From Acidilobus sp. 7A (GTDB taxonomy: Archaea > Thermoproteota > Thermoprotei_A > Sulfolobales > Acidilobaceae): 64,000 bases of DNA. The stretch spans positions 992,001 through 1,056,000 of the forward strand of contig NZ_CP010515.1 of assembly GCF_003431325.1 (NCBI RefSeq), read 5' to 3'. Below the pieces are notes generated by a model. That model saw only the letters and a list, made by a program, of their open reading frames with translations. It did no database searches and had not been told where the DNA came from. The translations under genes and the position numbers were made by a program. Of this stretch, positions 32,913 to 40,897 are shown one piece after another (within the stretch, counting starts at the first letter, position 1; each line of letters begins with the position of its first letter).

Positions 32913-33458
32913 TCAGGGCTGTGAGCCCATGTAGGCTGACACGGCGCTCGCAAAGGCGTTGTAGAGGTCCTCCTCTATAGCTACTAGGACGACCTTGTAG
33001 GGTGGGGGGCCGTTGGCGTCTATGAACTTCTTGATCTCGTCAACCATGGCATTGGCTGCAACTGCGAGGGGCACCCCGCCGACGCCCGTCCCCATGCCTG
33101 GGAACGCGACGCTGTTCACATTAAGCTGCCTGGCCACCTTTAGGGCCGCCCTAGTCGCTAGCCTCACGTTGACCTCATCTGTTGGCGATGCTGGCTCCCT
33201 CATGGTAGGCGCATGAATGACGTACTTCGCCTTCAGCTTCCCGGCCGAGGTCGCCACCGCGTCCCCTATGTCAACGGGGGCCTTAGACGTGGCCTCCTCC
33301 TCTATTGACCTGCCCCCCCTTCTCCTTATGGCCCCTGCCACGCCGCCCCCCATTATCATGTATGAGTTGGCCGGGTTCACTATGGCGTCCTCTTCCTCCT
33401 CGGTTATGTCACTCATCTTAACAACGACCATAACTTGGCCGTACTTAACAGCCAACAA
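32913..33458 (-). CDS. Macro-domain protein (ADP-ribose binding or hydrolase)
   Basis: Up to 181 residues. The macro signature is clear: DAIVNPANSYMIMGGGVAGA at the N-terminus, GDAVATSAGKLKAKYVIHAP in the middle and the loop AFPGMGTGVGGVPL near the end. Such proteins bind ADP-ribose or remove it (or O-acetyl-ADP-ribose) from targets. The longest frame starts at TTG 33458; the ATG at 33431 is probably better because a T-rich promoter element at about 33471-33480 places the transcript start between them. Monocistronic on the minus strand. Confidence 0.9.
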   Translation of the reverse strand: MLAVKYGQVMVVVKMSDITEEEEDAIVNPANSYMIMGGGVAGAIRRRGGRSIEEEATSKAPVDIGDAVATSAGKLKAKYVIHAPTMREPASPTDEVNVRLATRAALKVARQLNVNSVAFPGMGTGVGGVPLAVAANAMVDEIKKFIDANGPPPYKVVLVAIEEDLYNAFASAVSAYMGSQP

Positions 33459-33499
33459 GGGCGACGCCCGCGAAAAATTGACCCTAAAGGTAGTTAAGG

Positions 33500-33865
33500 T
33501 TAACCCTGGGGCTGGCCCTGGGGCTGGCTGCCCTCCAGCTCCTCCAGCCTGTCCCTTGCCCCGCTTTTGATCTCCTCAAGGTGCTCGAGCACGTCGTAGA
33601 GGCCGTTGAGCTGTGTCGGCATGAAGGAGACGCGCCCCTTCAGCGCGGCGTACTCCTCGGCCGTCAGCGTGTCACCCTTAACTATTATTGCCTTGGCGCC
33701 GAGCTCTACGAGACCCTCTATAGCGGCCTCGCTCCCCGTCTCGGGGGCCGGGTTCTCATACTGCTCAACAACCTTCTGCTCCTCATCTATAATGCCAAGG
33801 ACCTCTGCCTTGGCAAGGGGCTGGAGGACGAAGTCCTGGCCCCCGTAGAATATCGCTATCCTCAA
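33500..33865 (-). CDS. NifX/NafY-like (dinitrogenase iron-molybdenum cofactor family) protein
   Basis: 121 residues. The start MRIAIFYGGQDFVLQPLAKA and the core EAAIEGLVELGAKAIIVK fit the RNase-H-like fold of the NifX/NifB C-terminal family, which binds iron-sulfur or metal clusters. The C-terminus is charged and ends in a glutamine/glycine repeat (GSQPQGQPQG). No nitrogenase genes are present and these archaeal homologues have no settled function. Alternatively it is an unassigned alpha/beta protein. ATG start. Confidence 0.5.
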   Translation of the reverse strand: MRIAIFYGGQDFVLQPLAKAEVLGIIDEEQKVVEQYENPAPETGSEAAIEGLVELGAKAIIVKGDTLTAEEYAALKGRVSFMPTQLNGLYDVLEHLEEIKSGARDRLEELEGSQPQGQPQG

Positions 33866-33920
33866 GGCTCACATCTCAGCTGGCACGTGAGGGCCGGCGT
33901 TTTTATGCTCAGATGCTGAC

Positions 33921-34604
33921 CTAGCCGTTGGCTTGGCCCTTGAAGTCTGGGAACTCCACGCTTAGGACCTCGCAGAGGTCCCTGGCCCTCCTGGCCCCAA
34001 ACCTTGATACCTCCTCGTCGCTGTAGCTCATGGGCACGTCGCCCCTCACAAGGTATATGTCGCGGATGCCGGCCCTCCAGAAGGCCTCAACGTCATTGAT
34101 GGTGTCGCCGACCCCGAAGGCCTCGGTTGGCCTGAGGCCGGCTACCGAGAGGGCCCTGACCACGGGCTCAGGGTCAGGCTTGCCCCTCTCCACGTCATCG
34201 CTTGTTATAAGCACGTCGGGCCTCACCCCTATGACATCAAGCACCAGGGAGGCGGCGAACCTGGATGCTGAAGTCACCACCACTACCTTGCCCCCTGAGC
34301 GCCTAACTGCTGACACTACTTCAAGGGCGCACGGCATGGGCTTGGCCTTCTCCTTAACTATGCTTGAGAAGTGTGAGTTCTTCACCCTCGTCAGCTCTTC
34401 AGGGCTGACGCTTGATCCCGGCTCGCCGAGGGAGGCCAGTATGATCTGGGCTATCTCGGAGGCCCTCCTGCCCAGCAGGAGCCTCTCGTCAAAGGTGACG
34501 CCGCCAAGGCCCAGGTCGCGCAGCGCCGCCAGCCATGCGGTGAAGTGGGCTGAGGCCGTGCTAGCCAGCGTGCCGTCAAGGTCGAAGACTCCTGACTTTC
34601 TCAT
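33921..34604 (-). CDS. HAD-superfamily phosphatase
   Basis: 227 residues. The four HAD motifs are visible: FDLDGTLAST (nucleophile Asp and general acid), VVVTSASRF (Thr/Ser of motif II), the Lys in ERGKPDPEPV and GVGDTINDVEAF (metal-binding acids). A helical cap lies between motifs I and II (about 20-90), as in phosphoglycolate phosphatase or beta-phosphoglucomutase relatives. The substrate is unknown. It sits upstream of the NifX-like gene on the same strand, separated by 55 bases. Confidence 0.88.
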   Translation of the reverse strand: MRKSGVFDLDGTLASTASAHFTAWLAALRDLGLGGVTFDERLLLGRRASEIAQIILASLGEPGSSVSPEELTRVKNSHFSSIVKEKAKPMPCALEVVSAVRRSGGKVVVVTSASRFAASLVLDVIGVRPDVLITSDDVERGKPDPEPVVRALSVAGLRPTEAFGVGDTINDVEAFWRAGIRDIYLVRGDVPMSYSDEEVSRFGARRARDLCEVLSVEFPDFKGQANG

Positions 34605-34696
34605 GGCGCCCGGCAGAGTAGTGGGCAGGCCCCTAATATCGCCTCATGGACCCTTGCTTAAGCAAATAAAAGGCCCTCACGACAGTAAAGAGCTGG

Positions 34697-34783
34697 GCCG
34701 GGGTGGCCGAGCGGTCCAAGGCGACGGGCTCGAGACCCGTTACCCGAAAGGGTGCGTGGGTTCAAATCCCACCCCCGGCGCCA
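34697..34783 (+). tRNA. tRNA-Ser (CGA), CCA encoded
   Basis: Acceptor GCCGGGG/CCCCGGC, anticodon stem ACGGG/CCCGT around loop CTCGAGA (anticodon CGA), a long variable arm (ACCCGAAAGGGT) as required for serine tRNAs, and T arm GTGGG-TTCAAAT-CCCAC. Discriminator G at 34780 fits serine; CCA follows at 34781-34783. A TATA-like AAATAAAAGG is about 25 bases upstream. No intron. Confidence 0.95.
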
Positions 34784-34888
34784 TGAGGGGCTAGGAGGCC
34801 CTGACCTTGACCATTACCTCTGCCTTTACGACAACCCTTTGGCGCCTAGGTAATAACCTTAAAACGCCTAACACAGCCCAGGGCTGAT

Positions 34889-34965
34889 GGGGCCGTAGTC
34901 CAGCTTGGTAAGATGCGAGGCTTGGGCCCTCGTGATCCCGGGTTCAAATCCCGGCGGCCCCACCA
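34889..34965 (+). tRNA. tRNA-Pro (TGG), CCA encoded
   Basis: Acceptor GGGGCCG/CGGCCCC, anticodon stem CGAGG/CCTCG with loop CTTGGGC (anticodon TGG), T arm CCGGG-TTCAAAT-CCCGG. Discriminator A at 34962, then CCA. A TATA-like CTTAAAACG at about 34858-34866 gives it its own promoter, separate from the serine tRNA 105 bases upstream. Confidence 0.95.
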
Positions 34966-35270
34966 CGTTTAACAGGTCCTCCCGGCCTAACCGTTCATCC
35001 CTAGACGCTCATTCTCATCAGTTTATATTCACTCGTCGCGCCCAGGGACCTCCACCTCTTGCCGCGGGCCCGCTGCCCCCGCGGCGTTATGGACGGCTGT
35101 CAGACCCAACGGCATGGGGCCCCATCTACGGCGGCCCGGCCTCATAGCCCTCGCCCTTGGGTATCGCCTCCATCAGGCGAGGGGTCACCCGTGGGGCCTG
35201 TCAAAATGATGGATTATTAAAAGGATTTCTACCGATGCGAAAAATGGTTCAGCCCTGCCATGCTAATATA
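34966..35270. other. GC-rich intergenic region with three strong hairpins
   Basis: No coding frame is credible here. Three self-complementary sites stand out: GCCGCGGG/CCCGCGGC (35061-35068 with 35078-35085), the perfect palindrome ATGGGGCCCCAT (35114-35125) and CGCCTCCATCAGGCG (35165-35179). On the minus strand a TATA-like CTTTTAATAATCC (about 35211-35223) lies upstream of all three. A structured RNA transcribed leftwards is possible; no known RNA family was recognised. Confidence 0.35.
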
Positions 35271-35307
35271 ACAGTATAAAAACGCCCTGCTCCCGACCTA
35301 AGCTGAT

Positions 35308-35973
35308 GTGGTAAGCTTGAACCTGAAGTTACTAATCGTGGTCATAGTTATTGTAGTAGCTGTGGCCGTTGGCGGCACCTACGCGGTGCTCCTAAGGCAC
35401 ACAAGAACCACAACAACAACGTCGCTAAGCCAGCTCTTCAGCGAGAGGCCCGGGGAGCTGAACAGCAGTGAGCTCTCATCGATGCTTGGCGGCAACTGGA
35501 CCATGCTCACCAACGCCTCCTTCGTTGCCGTGGTCAAACAGAGCGAGGGCAAGCTCTATGTTGAGTACATAAACGGCACCAGCAAGACCCTTAACCTCAC
35601 GAGCGGGCTTGAAATGGTTGGCCCAACTGGTCAGGCCAACGGGGGCTACCCGCTGTGGGTGGCGGGCTACTTCTACTACTACAAGGCGTCCCCGAACGCA
35701 ACTTACGTGCTTGGCATAGAGGTTTTCAGGGCGACTAACTCGACTCAGGCCAACTGGACCCTGTCGGCCGTGGAGAACTACTACAAGGTCCCGCCCAGCA
35801 CCCTGGACGGCCTCACGTATGTTGAGCTGAGGCCCTACGCGCCGCTCTCCAACATTACCTTCGTCTACGCCTCCTACAGGTCAACGTACATTATCGTGGT
35901 TATGTCCTCCACGAACGCCAGCGAGGGCAGCATAGCGCAGGTGGCTATGGCCTCCGCTAGGAACCTGCCGTGA
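35308..35973 (+). CDS. Membrane-anchored extracellular protein, unknown function
   Basis: 221 residues. One N-terminal membrane span (about 5-27; LLIVVIVIVVAVAVGGTYAV) is followed by RHTRTTTTTS and an extracellular domain rich in Asn, Ser, Thr and aromatic residues, with about ten N-x-S/T sequons typical of surface glycoproteins of crenarchaea. No catalytic motif was recognised. GTG start about 30 bases after the TATA box AGTATAAAAACG (35273-35284), so the mRNA is leaderless or nearly so. The repeat element described next begins right after its stop. Confidence 0.7.
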   Translation: MVSLNLKLLIVVIVIVVAVAVGGTYAVLLRHTRTTTTTSLSQLFSERPGELNSSELSSMLGGNWTMLTNASFVAVVKQSEGKLYVEYINGTSKTLNLTSGLEMVGPTGQANGGYPLWVAGYFYYYKASPNATYVLGIEVFRATNSTQANWTLSAVENYYKVPPSTLDGLTYVELRPYAPLSNITFVYASYRSTYIIVVMSSTNASEGSIAQVAMASARNLP

Positions 35974-35975
35974 AG

Positions 35976-36189
35976 GGGTTCAGCTCCTACATGGGTTCAT
36001 TGTTTTACAGTAATCGCCTCACCCCTGTTCCCCCGCGTCCCGCTCGGGGCCTCATCGGGCCTGGGGCGCTCAGGGTTACCTGGGGCCCCAAGCCCTGAGT
36101 AGCCTCAGGGGCTGGCGGCCCTTCACCCCCTCACAGGGGATCCCGCCGATGAGCATATGCGGTATAATGAACCTTAAAACTATGTGAAA
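35976..36189 (+). repeat. Short dispersed element, copy A (about 214 bp)
   Basis: This intergenic block is repeated in inverse orientation at 40279-40472. The first about 115 bases align well with the complement of 40360-40472, including the exact block CCCTGTTCCCCCGC (36023-36036 here, 40410-40423 there) and ATCGCCTCA just before it. The outer ends resemble each other as inverted repeats: GGGTTCAGC...GGTTCATT on the left and, read on the other strand, GTTTCACAT...GGTTCATT on the right. The right end overlaps the UDG start and supplies its TATA (GGTATAATGA). It may be a MITE-like element or a conserved RNA/regulatory module. Confidence 0.6.
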
Positions 36190-36885
36190 CCCGAAACAGT
36201 TGCAGAGCGGACCAGCTTTAGCCTCGGCCAGCTAAAGCCTAGCCGAGAGGTGCCGCGCGTGGGGGAGGAGAAGAGGGAACTGTACAACAGCATAGTCGAG
36301 GCTGTGAGGAGCTGCAGGGCCTGCCCCCTTCACAGGCTGAGGACCAACGCCGTGCCGGGCGAGGGGAACCTTGAAGCTAAGGTGATGTTTGTGGGTGAGG
36401 CCCCCGGAAGGAGCGAGGACGAGCAGGGCAGGCCCTTCGTGGGCGCTGCGGGACAGCTCCTCAACGAGCTCCTCCTGAGGGCCGGCCTGAGGAGGGAGAA
36501 CGTCTACATAACCAACGTCGTCAAGTGTCGCCCCCCTAACAACAGGACCCCCACAGAGGAGGAGGTGGCTGCCTGCGTCGGCTTCCTCAGGCAGGAGATA
36601 GCCCTCGTGAGGCCTAAGGTGATAGTCGCCCTCGGCAACACCGCTGGGTCTACAATAATGGGCCTCGCCGGGAGGCAGTGGAGGGGGGTCACGGCCGAGA
36701 GGGGCAGGAAGGCTAAGGTCACCGTCGAGGGCGTAGAGGTCATAGTCGTGCCAACTTACCACCCGGCCGCGGCGCTCTACAGGCCTGACCTGAAGGAGCT
36801 CCTGGCCGATGACATAGCCGAGGCCGCCAGGGAGGCCTCAGCGCAGGGCACCAGGAGGACCCTGCTCGACTTCATGGGCGGCTGA
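36184..36885 (+). CDS. udg: Family 4 uracil-DNA glycosylase
   Basis: 233 residues from the GTG at 36184 (GTG 36250 or 36259 are later options, as the TATA boxes are close). The iron-sulfur cysteines begin with SCRACPLH (Cys44, Cys47) and continue in VVKCRPPNN and VAACVGF. Motif 1 is GEAPGRSEDEQGRPFVG and motif 3 has the histidine in VVPTYHPAAALYRP. It removes uracil arising from cytosine deamination, a serious problem at high temperature. The window also holds a family 5 enzyme and endonuclease V. Convergent with the S16-type protease. Confidence 0.92.
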   Translation: MKPETVAERTSFSLGQLKPSREVPRVGEEKRELYNSIVEAVRSCRACPLHRLRTNAVPGEGNLEAKVMFVGEAPGRSEDEQGRPFVGAAGQLLNELLLRAGLRRENVYITNVVKCRPPNNRTPTEEEVAACVGFLRQEIALVRPKVIVALGNTAGSTIMGLAGRQWRGVTAERGRKAKVTVEGVEVIVVPTYHPAAALYRPDLKELLADDIAEAAREASAQGTRRTLLDFMGG

Positions 36886-38779
36886 CAGAGGCCACGTACT
36901 TCTTGTAGGACCACAGAGAGGCCGCGGCCACCGCCGTGGCCCCTAGGGCCATCGCGGCCAGCACGAGGGCGGCGGTAAGCACGGGGCTCTGGCCCGCCAC
37001 CTGCTGCTGGGTCGCGGGGGCACCGCCGTAGCTGATGGCGCCCAGGTACCACGCTAGCTCGTCTATCACGGCCGTCTCCATGATGTAGATCGCGTCCTGG
37101 GGGTCCGTGGGCAGCAGCGTCTCCGCGTAGCTCATGTAGGAGCTGTCCAGGGAGCTGCCCAGGCCCCTCATGGAGAGGGCAGAGCCCAGCAGGGAGTACT
37201 CGGCCTCAAGCTCCCTGACGTAGGGGCCCACCACTGCCGGGTTTGAGAAGTTGCCGCTCTCGATGAATATTATGTTGAGCGCGTTGGTCAGGGCGTCCTC
37301 ATAGACGCCTATGGAGGCCACGTAGTAGCCCTGGGAGAGCAGCTGGTCGCCCTCCTTAACAAGGAAGTTCAGGTCGCCCTCCATTGACTGGAGTGCCTGG
37401 GCCTCGGCTATGTCACCTATGCTCTCGAACTGCTGGACGTAGTAGTTTATCAGTGAGTCGGCGTAGTTTATGGCAGTGTCAGTGAAGGACCCCAGCGCCT
37501 CAGCGGTTGATGACACGAGGCCTGGGGAGAGCAGCGGCCCTAGTCCCCTGGTCGCGTTGGCTGCCACGACCCAGCCCACGGCGCTCTCTATCCTAGCCTT
37601 GGCGACCCCCAGGTAGTAGGCGGGCACGTAGGCCAGGCTTATGTTAATGCCCTGCGAGGCGCTCGACGCGTAGCCCGCGTAGTAGAGCGAGTCGGCCAGC
37701 CTGGCGAAGGCCGTGGCCAGCAACTCCTCATAGGCCAGGCCGTAGGAGGCGTTTGAGTAGTTCGTGAGCCGCGAGAGCGCGCTGGTGGCCTCAGAGGCCA
37801 CCTCGTTGGCCTGGCCTGAGAAGAAGCCCTGGAGTGACCCGCCCGACGCGTAGACCCTGTAGGCCCATACCGTGTAGTTTGCCGCCAGGGCGTCTATGTA
37901 CGCTGTGAAGGCGTAGCTTGCGGCCGCGTAGGGTATGGAAGTCAGGTACCTCTGGGCCAGCTCCAGGTCCTGTTGGCTGTTGTTAACAAAGCTCTCGACC
38001 TCGCCGCTGACAGGCGCCGGGAGGCCCTGGAGGCCGAGGCTGCCTATTACGGCCCTGCTCGAGTTTATGAAGCCGTCAGCCACCTCCTCCATGGCTGAGT
38101 TGAATGGCGGCAGGGGCTGCACGCTCAGGCTGACGTTGAACCTGTAGGCCTTCAGTACCTTCGCTAGGGCGCTCACTATGCCTGCCACCGGCACCTGCTC
38201 GCTGTCGTTGCACAGCACAATGCCGCCCAGGTTGCCTACGGGGTAGACTATGCCAAGCCCGTCCTCCTGGGCGGCCTCGCACTTGTAGGACAGCCCGCCT
38301 ATGGGGCCTGAGAGGCCTGATGGCGAGGCCGCGCCAGTTATAGCGTAGTCGTGGAGGTACGTGCTGTTAAGTCCTGTTGCCAGCGAATAAACTGCGAGAA
38401 GGACGCCGAAGCTGCCGCTGGGCCCCGATATCTGGCCGCTCACATTTATATGGACGTTTAGGTTGTAGTACCTCCAGTCGAGACCAGCGTACGTCATGGC
38501 CACCATGAAGGCCGTCTCAATGCTGTAAAGCGTCGAAGGCTGAGCCGGGCCGCTGTTGTCCGTGACGGTGACCTTGCCGGTCCCGGGGTATGAGAGCGTG
38601 ACCGTGGCGTTTGTGACGACCCCGGAGGTGCCCTCGACGGCGGGCAGCAATATCCACGCGCTCCTACTCCACGACGACACTGGCTGGGCCCTGGAGGGCC
38701 TCGCGAGGGCTGAGGCCGCGACAAGCGACGCTATAACCATGATGACTAGCAGGAGGGCCAGGCCCCTGCGTCCGCTCAT
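36872..38779 (-). CDS. Secreted, membrane-anchored Lon-like (S16) serine protease
   Basis: 635 residues. An N-terminal signal peptide (1-26) is followed by a domain with the Lon catalytic layout: Ser121 in SGPSGSFGVLLAV and Lys166 in GPIGGLSYKCEAA, 45 residues apart as in Lon. There is no AAA ATPase part. The remaining extracellular region is helical and rich in N-glycosylation sequons and ends with one membrane span (about 603-628) and a short basic tail. This matches an archaeal family of secreted S16-like proteins (COG1750). Its substrate and energy independence are open questions. Overlaps the UDG gene end by 14 bases. Confidence 0.8.
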   Translation of the reverse strand: MSGRRGLALLLVIMVIASLVAASALARPSRAQPVSSWSRSAWILLPAVEGTSGVVTNATVTLSYPGTGKVTVTDNSGPAQPSTLYSIETAFMVAMTYAGLDWRYYNLNVHINVSGQISGPSGSFGVLLAVYSLATGLNSTYLHDYAITGAASPSGLSGPIGGLSYKCEAAQEDGLGIVYPVGNLGGIVLCNDSEQVPVAGIVSALAKVLKAYRFNVSLSVQPLPPFNSAMEEVADGFINSSRAVIGSLGLQGLPAPVSGEVESFVNNSQQDLELAQRYLTSIPYAAASYAFTAYIDALAANYTVWAYRVYASGGSLQGFFSGQANEVASEATSALSRLTNYSNASYGLAYEELLATAFARLADSLYYAGYASSASQGINISLAYVPAYYLGVAKARIESAVGWVVAANATRGLGPLLSPGLVSSTAEALGSFTDTAINYADSLINYYVQQFESIGDIAEAQALQSMEGDLNFLVKEGDQLLSQGYYVASIGVYEDALTNALNIIFIESGNFSNPAVVGPYVRELEAEYSLLGSALSMRGLGSSLDSSYMSYAETLLPTDPQDAIYIMETAVIDELAWYLGAISYGGAPATQQQVAGQSPVLTAALVLAAMALGATAVAAASLWSYKKYVASVSRP

Positions 38780-38911
38780 CCTTGGTCTTCCCCAGCTCCT
38801 GCCCCCTGCAAGACTTTTAAGCTAAGATAGGAACGCGCCTAAACCTTGGCCTTGCGGCCTCCAGCTCTATTATTTAAAAAGGTTAGGCGCCAGGGAAGGC
38901 GAGGGTAGGCT

Positions 38912-39439
38912 ATGGGCGGCAGGAAGCAGACTAAGATGAAGGAGGCATCCGTGGACGAGAAGGCCAGCACAACAAAGGAGCTCAGGATAGCGCCCGTTCA
39001 GGTGATAACTAAGGACAAGGTTATGCAGAACCAGAAGCTCATGTCCTTGGTGTACCTGGTCAGCAGGCTCGGGCCCCTTCACGAGAGGACCCTTCACATG
39101 GTCGTCAACGAGGTCCAGACCAAGGGGTTTGACATGGGCTACCGCTTCTCCAAGATAGGCGAGGACCCCTACAGCCCCTCGCTTAAGAACGACATAGTCG
39201 CGCTCCTCTACGTAGGCTTCCTTGAGGCTGAGCCCAGGTACAAGAAGCTTGCCGTGAGCTCAGCGGGCAAGGAGGCCCTGGAGAAGGCCGGCGTCCCCAA
39301 GGGCCTTCAGGACGTGGTTGAGGGCTCCGTGCAAGAGCTGAAGGCTAAGGGCTCCATGATGGACGCCAGGATAGACGTGGAAATTAAGAAGGGCATTGGC
39401 GGGGGGCGCCGCCCCTCGAGGTCACCCCTGGGAATCTAG
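38912..39439 (+). CDS. Conserved crenarchaeal protein, possible winged-helix
   Basis: 175 residues, basic. An N-terminal lysine-rich tail (MGGRKQTKMKEAS) leads into a helical domain (about 40-120) with the pattern LMSLVYLVSRLGPLHERTLH, NDIVALLYVGFLEAE and YKKLAVSSAGKEALEKAG. The last reads like the end of a winged-helix domain. The C-terminus is again basic (GGGRRPSRSPLGI). DNA or RNA binding is likely from composition and pattern, but no named family is recognised. ATG start after a TATA-like TTATTTAAAAAGG (38869-38881). Confidence 0.6.
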   Translation: MGGRKQTKMKEASVDEKASTTKELRIAPVQVITKDKVMQNQKLMSLVYLVSRLGPLHERTLHMVVNEVQTKGFDMGYRFSKIGEDPYSPSLKNDIVALLYVGFLEAEPRYKKLAVSSAGKEALEKAGVPKGLQDVVEGSVQELKAKGSMMDARIDVEIKKGIGGGRRPSRSPLGI

Positions 39440-39638
39440 TCTGAGGAGCCCCTCAGCCGTGCTTTAACCAGGGACTACAGCCCTCAGGCGACAGCCCTAT
39501 TCTCCGCGAGGCATGGACGCCAGGCTACAGGGGCTGCCACAGTCGTACGCCTAAGCAAGCTGGGGAGGCGCTTATAGAGTGTAAGGCCCAAGCGGAGCTT
39601 CTAACGCCCCAATTACCTGCATGTCCTAAGAGGTCGCG

Positions 39639-40046
39639 GTGCAGCCCTTGCACAGCTATGTCCACCTGCTTGGCAAGGAGACTAGGAGGAGGATAATAGA
39701 GCTCCTGGCATCTGAGAGGGGCGTCAGGAGGCTCGCAGACGAGCTTGGGGTCACCCCCGCGGCCATAAGCAAGTACCTCAGGGGCGAGACGCACCCCTCG
39801 GACAAGGTGGTCGAGAGGGCCATAGAGGTAGCCAGCGCCGAGGAGGCGCTCGAGATATCTAAGATTGTCTCCTCGGAGCTCGTGGAGGGCATAGATGACT
39901 TCATAGGCTGGTCCATGGAGAAGGGGGTCGTGGACCCCAGGCTCTCGGTGAGGCTCTCAGAGGTCATAGCCAAGGTCGGCCTCGCCTCCCTCTCCTCCAG
40001 GAGGCCAGTGGAGCAGGATAGCAGCGCGGCGCCCCTGCACGACTAA
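39639..40046 (+). CDS. HTH (XRE-like) transcriptional regulator
   Basis: 135 residues. A Cro/C1-type helix-turn-helix occupies about 15-60: ETRRRIIELLASERGVRRLA, then DELGVTPAAISKYLRGETHP, the recognition helix being PAAISKYLRG. The C-terminal half is helical and may dimerise. This design recurs in crenarchaeal regulators with an unknown effector. GTG start; a TATA-like GCGCTTATAGAG at 39569-39580 implies a leader of about 35-40 bases. Confidence 0.75.
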   Translation: MQPLHSYVHLLGKETRRRIIELLASERGVRRLADELGVTPAAISKYLRGETHPSDKVVERAIEVASAEEALEISKIVSSELVEGIDDFIGWSMEKGVVDPRLSVRLSEVIAKVGLASLSSRRPVEQDSSAAPLHD

Positions 40047-40278
40047 CCGTTACTCCTTTAATCCCATTAGCGCCGCTAGGCAGGCCTAAGATCTGCCGTT
40101 AACCGTAAGCGCGGGGGGCGCCGCAGCAAAGTCGATGAGCAGTCGCGGGCGAAGGGGCGCCCAGTGGAGGCATCCCTGTATCGTGACTGGGAAGCCCGCT
40201 CCCTGCCTAGGCGCAGGGAGAAAGCAGGGGCGTGAGGCCTTAGCGCTGGCGGCCATGAAAAGGACCGCCCACGTAGCT
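40047..40278. other. Intergenic region with a strong hairpin
   Basis: No convincing gene. A perfect 8-bp stem CTCCCTGC/GCAGGGAG (40199-40206 with 40213-40220) is preceded by GGGAAGCCCG, which is reminiscent of the 3' structured end of IS200/IS605 elements, but no further support is visible. The repeat element copy B begins at its right edge. Confidence 0.35.
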
Positions 40279-40472
40279 GTTTCAACTTTCATATAGGTTT
40301 ACAAGTTGTCACCGCAATCAGCATATACAGGAGGTACGTGTCTGTGCACTCAAGATGTGGGGCCCTGGGGTGGCCTGAACGCCCCAAGCCGATGAAAGCC
40401 GAGCGGGGTGCGGGGGAACAGGGATGAGGCGATGACAGTAAGGCAACATGAACCTATATGAGAGCTGAACCC
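40279..40472 (-). repeat. Short dispersed element, copy B (about 194 bp)
   Basis: Inverse-orientation partner of 35976-36189. Within this copy the two ends, 40279-40301 and the complement of 40449-40471, agree at 19 of 23 positions with the shared core TCATATAGGTT, forming imperfect terminal inverted repeats. The interior carries the same CCCTGTTCCCCCGC block as copy A. No open frame fits. The size, terminal repeats and intergenic sites fit a miniature inverted-repeat element, but no parent transposase is in the window. Confidence 0.6.
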
Positions 40473-40501
40473 CAGTCACTATGAGGTTGAGCCCTCGAGC
40501 G

Positions 40502-40876
40502 CTAGTCCTTAGGCAGCGAGTACGTCGACCTGAGGCCCAGAACCATAAAGGTCTCAGAGGCCTCGATCAGCCACCCAGCTAGGGCCCTGAGCAGCCTCTC
40601 TGCTGCAACCTCCTTAGGCTGGCCGAGGGCCCTTGAGGCCACGTCAAGGTCAACCCTCTCTCTGAACCTAGTAATGAGAGCGTCCATGAGTTCCAGCAGA
40701 GTCATTGAGGGAGACGACTTGACAAGCGTCTCGACGAACTTGAAGTCGTCCTCGCTCAGCATGGACTTCTCCACAAGGTCCTCCCTGCCCTCCTCCCTGG
40801 CCCTCTGCCAGTAGAGGAAGAGGGGGGCGTAGTCGTCAATCAGCTTCCCGGTGGCGAACGGGGGCAGCCTGCTCAA
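40502..40876 (-). CDS. Hypothetical helical protein
   Basis: 124 residues, predicted almost fully helical, with repeated acidic/basic heptads (REEGREDLVEKSMLSEDDFKFVETLV) and no membrane span or cysteine cluster. No family is recognised. TTG start with GAGGGGG nine bases upstream. It follows the MBL hydrolase gene on the same strand by 21 bases (or overlaps its possible frameshifted extension), so the two are probably one transcription unit. Confidence 0.55.
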   Translation of the reverse strand: MSRLPPFATGKLIDDYAPLFLYWQRAREEGREDLVEKSMLSEDDFKFVETLVKSSPSMTLLELMDALITRFRERVDLDVASRALGQPKEVAAERLLRALAGWLIEASETFMVLGLRSTYSLPKD

Positions 40877-40897
40877 GCCTGCGCCCCCTCACGCTCA

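Noticed and set aside
35976-40472. CRISPR array interpretation of the repeated blocks
   Set aside because: Only two copies, inverted, about 200 bp each and 4 kb apart; no regular spacers or cas genes.
36184-40472. Composite transposon between the two inverted elements
   Set aside because: No transposase or integrase gene and no target duplication seen; kept only as inverted repeats.
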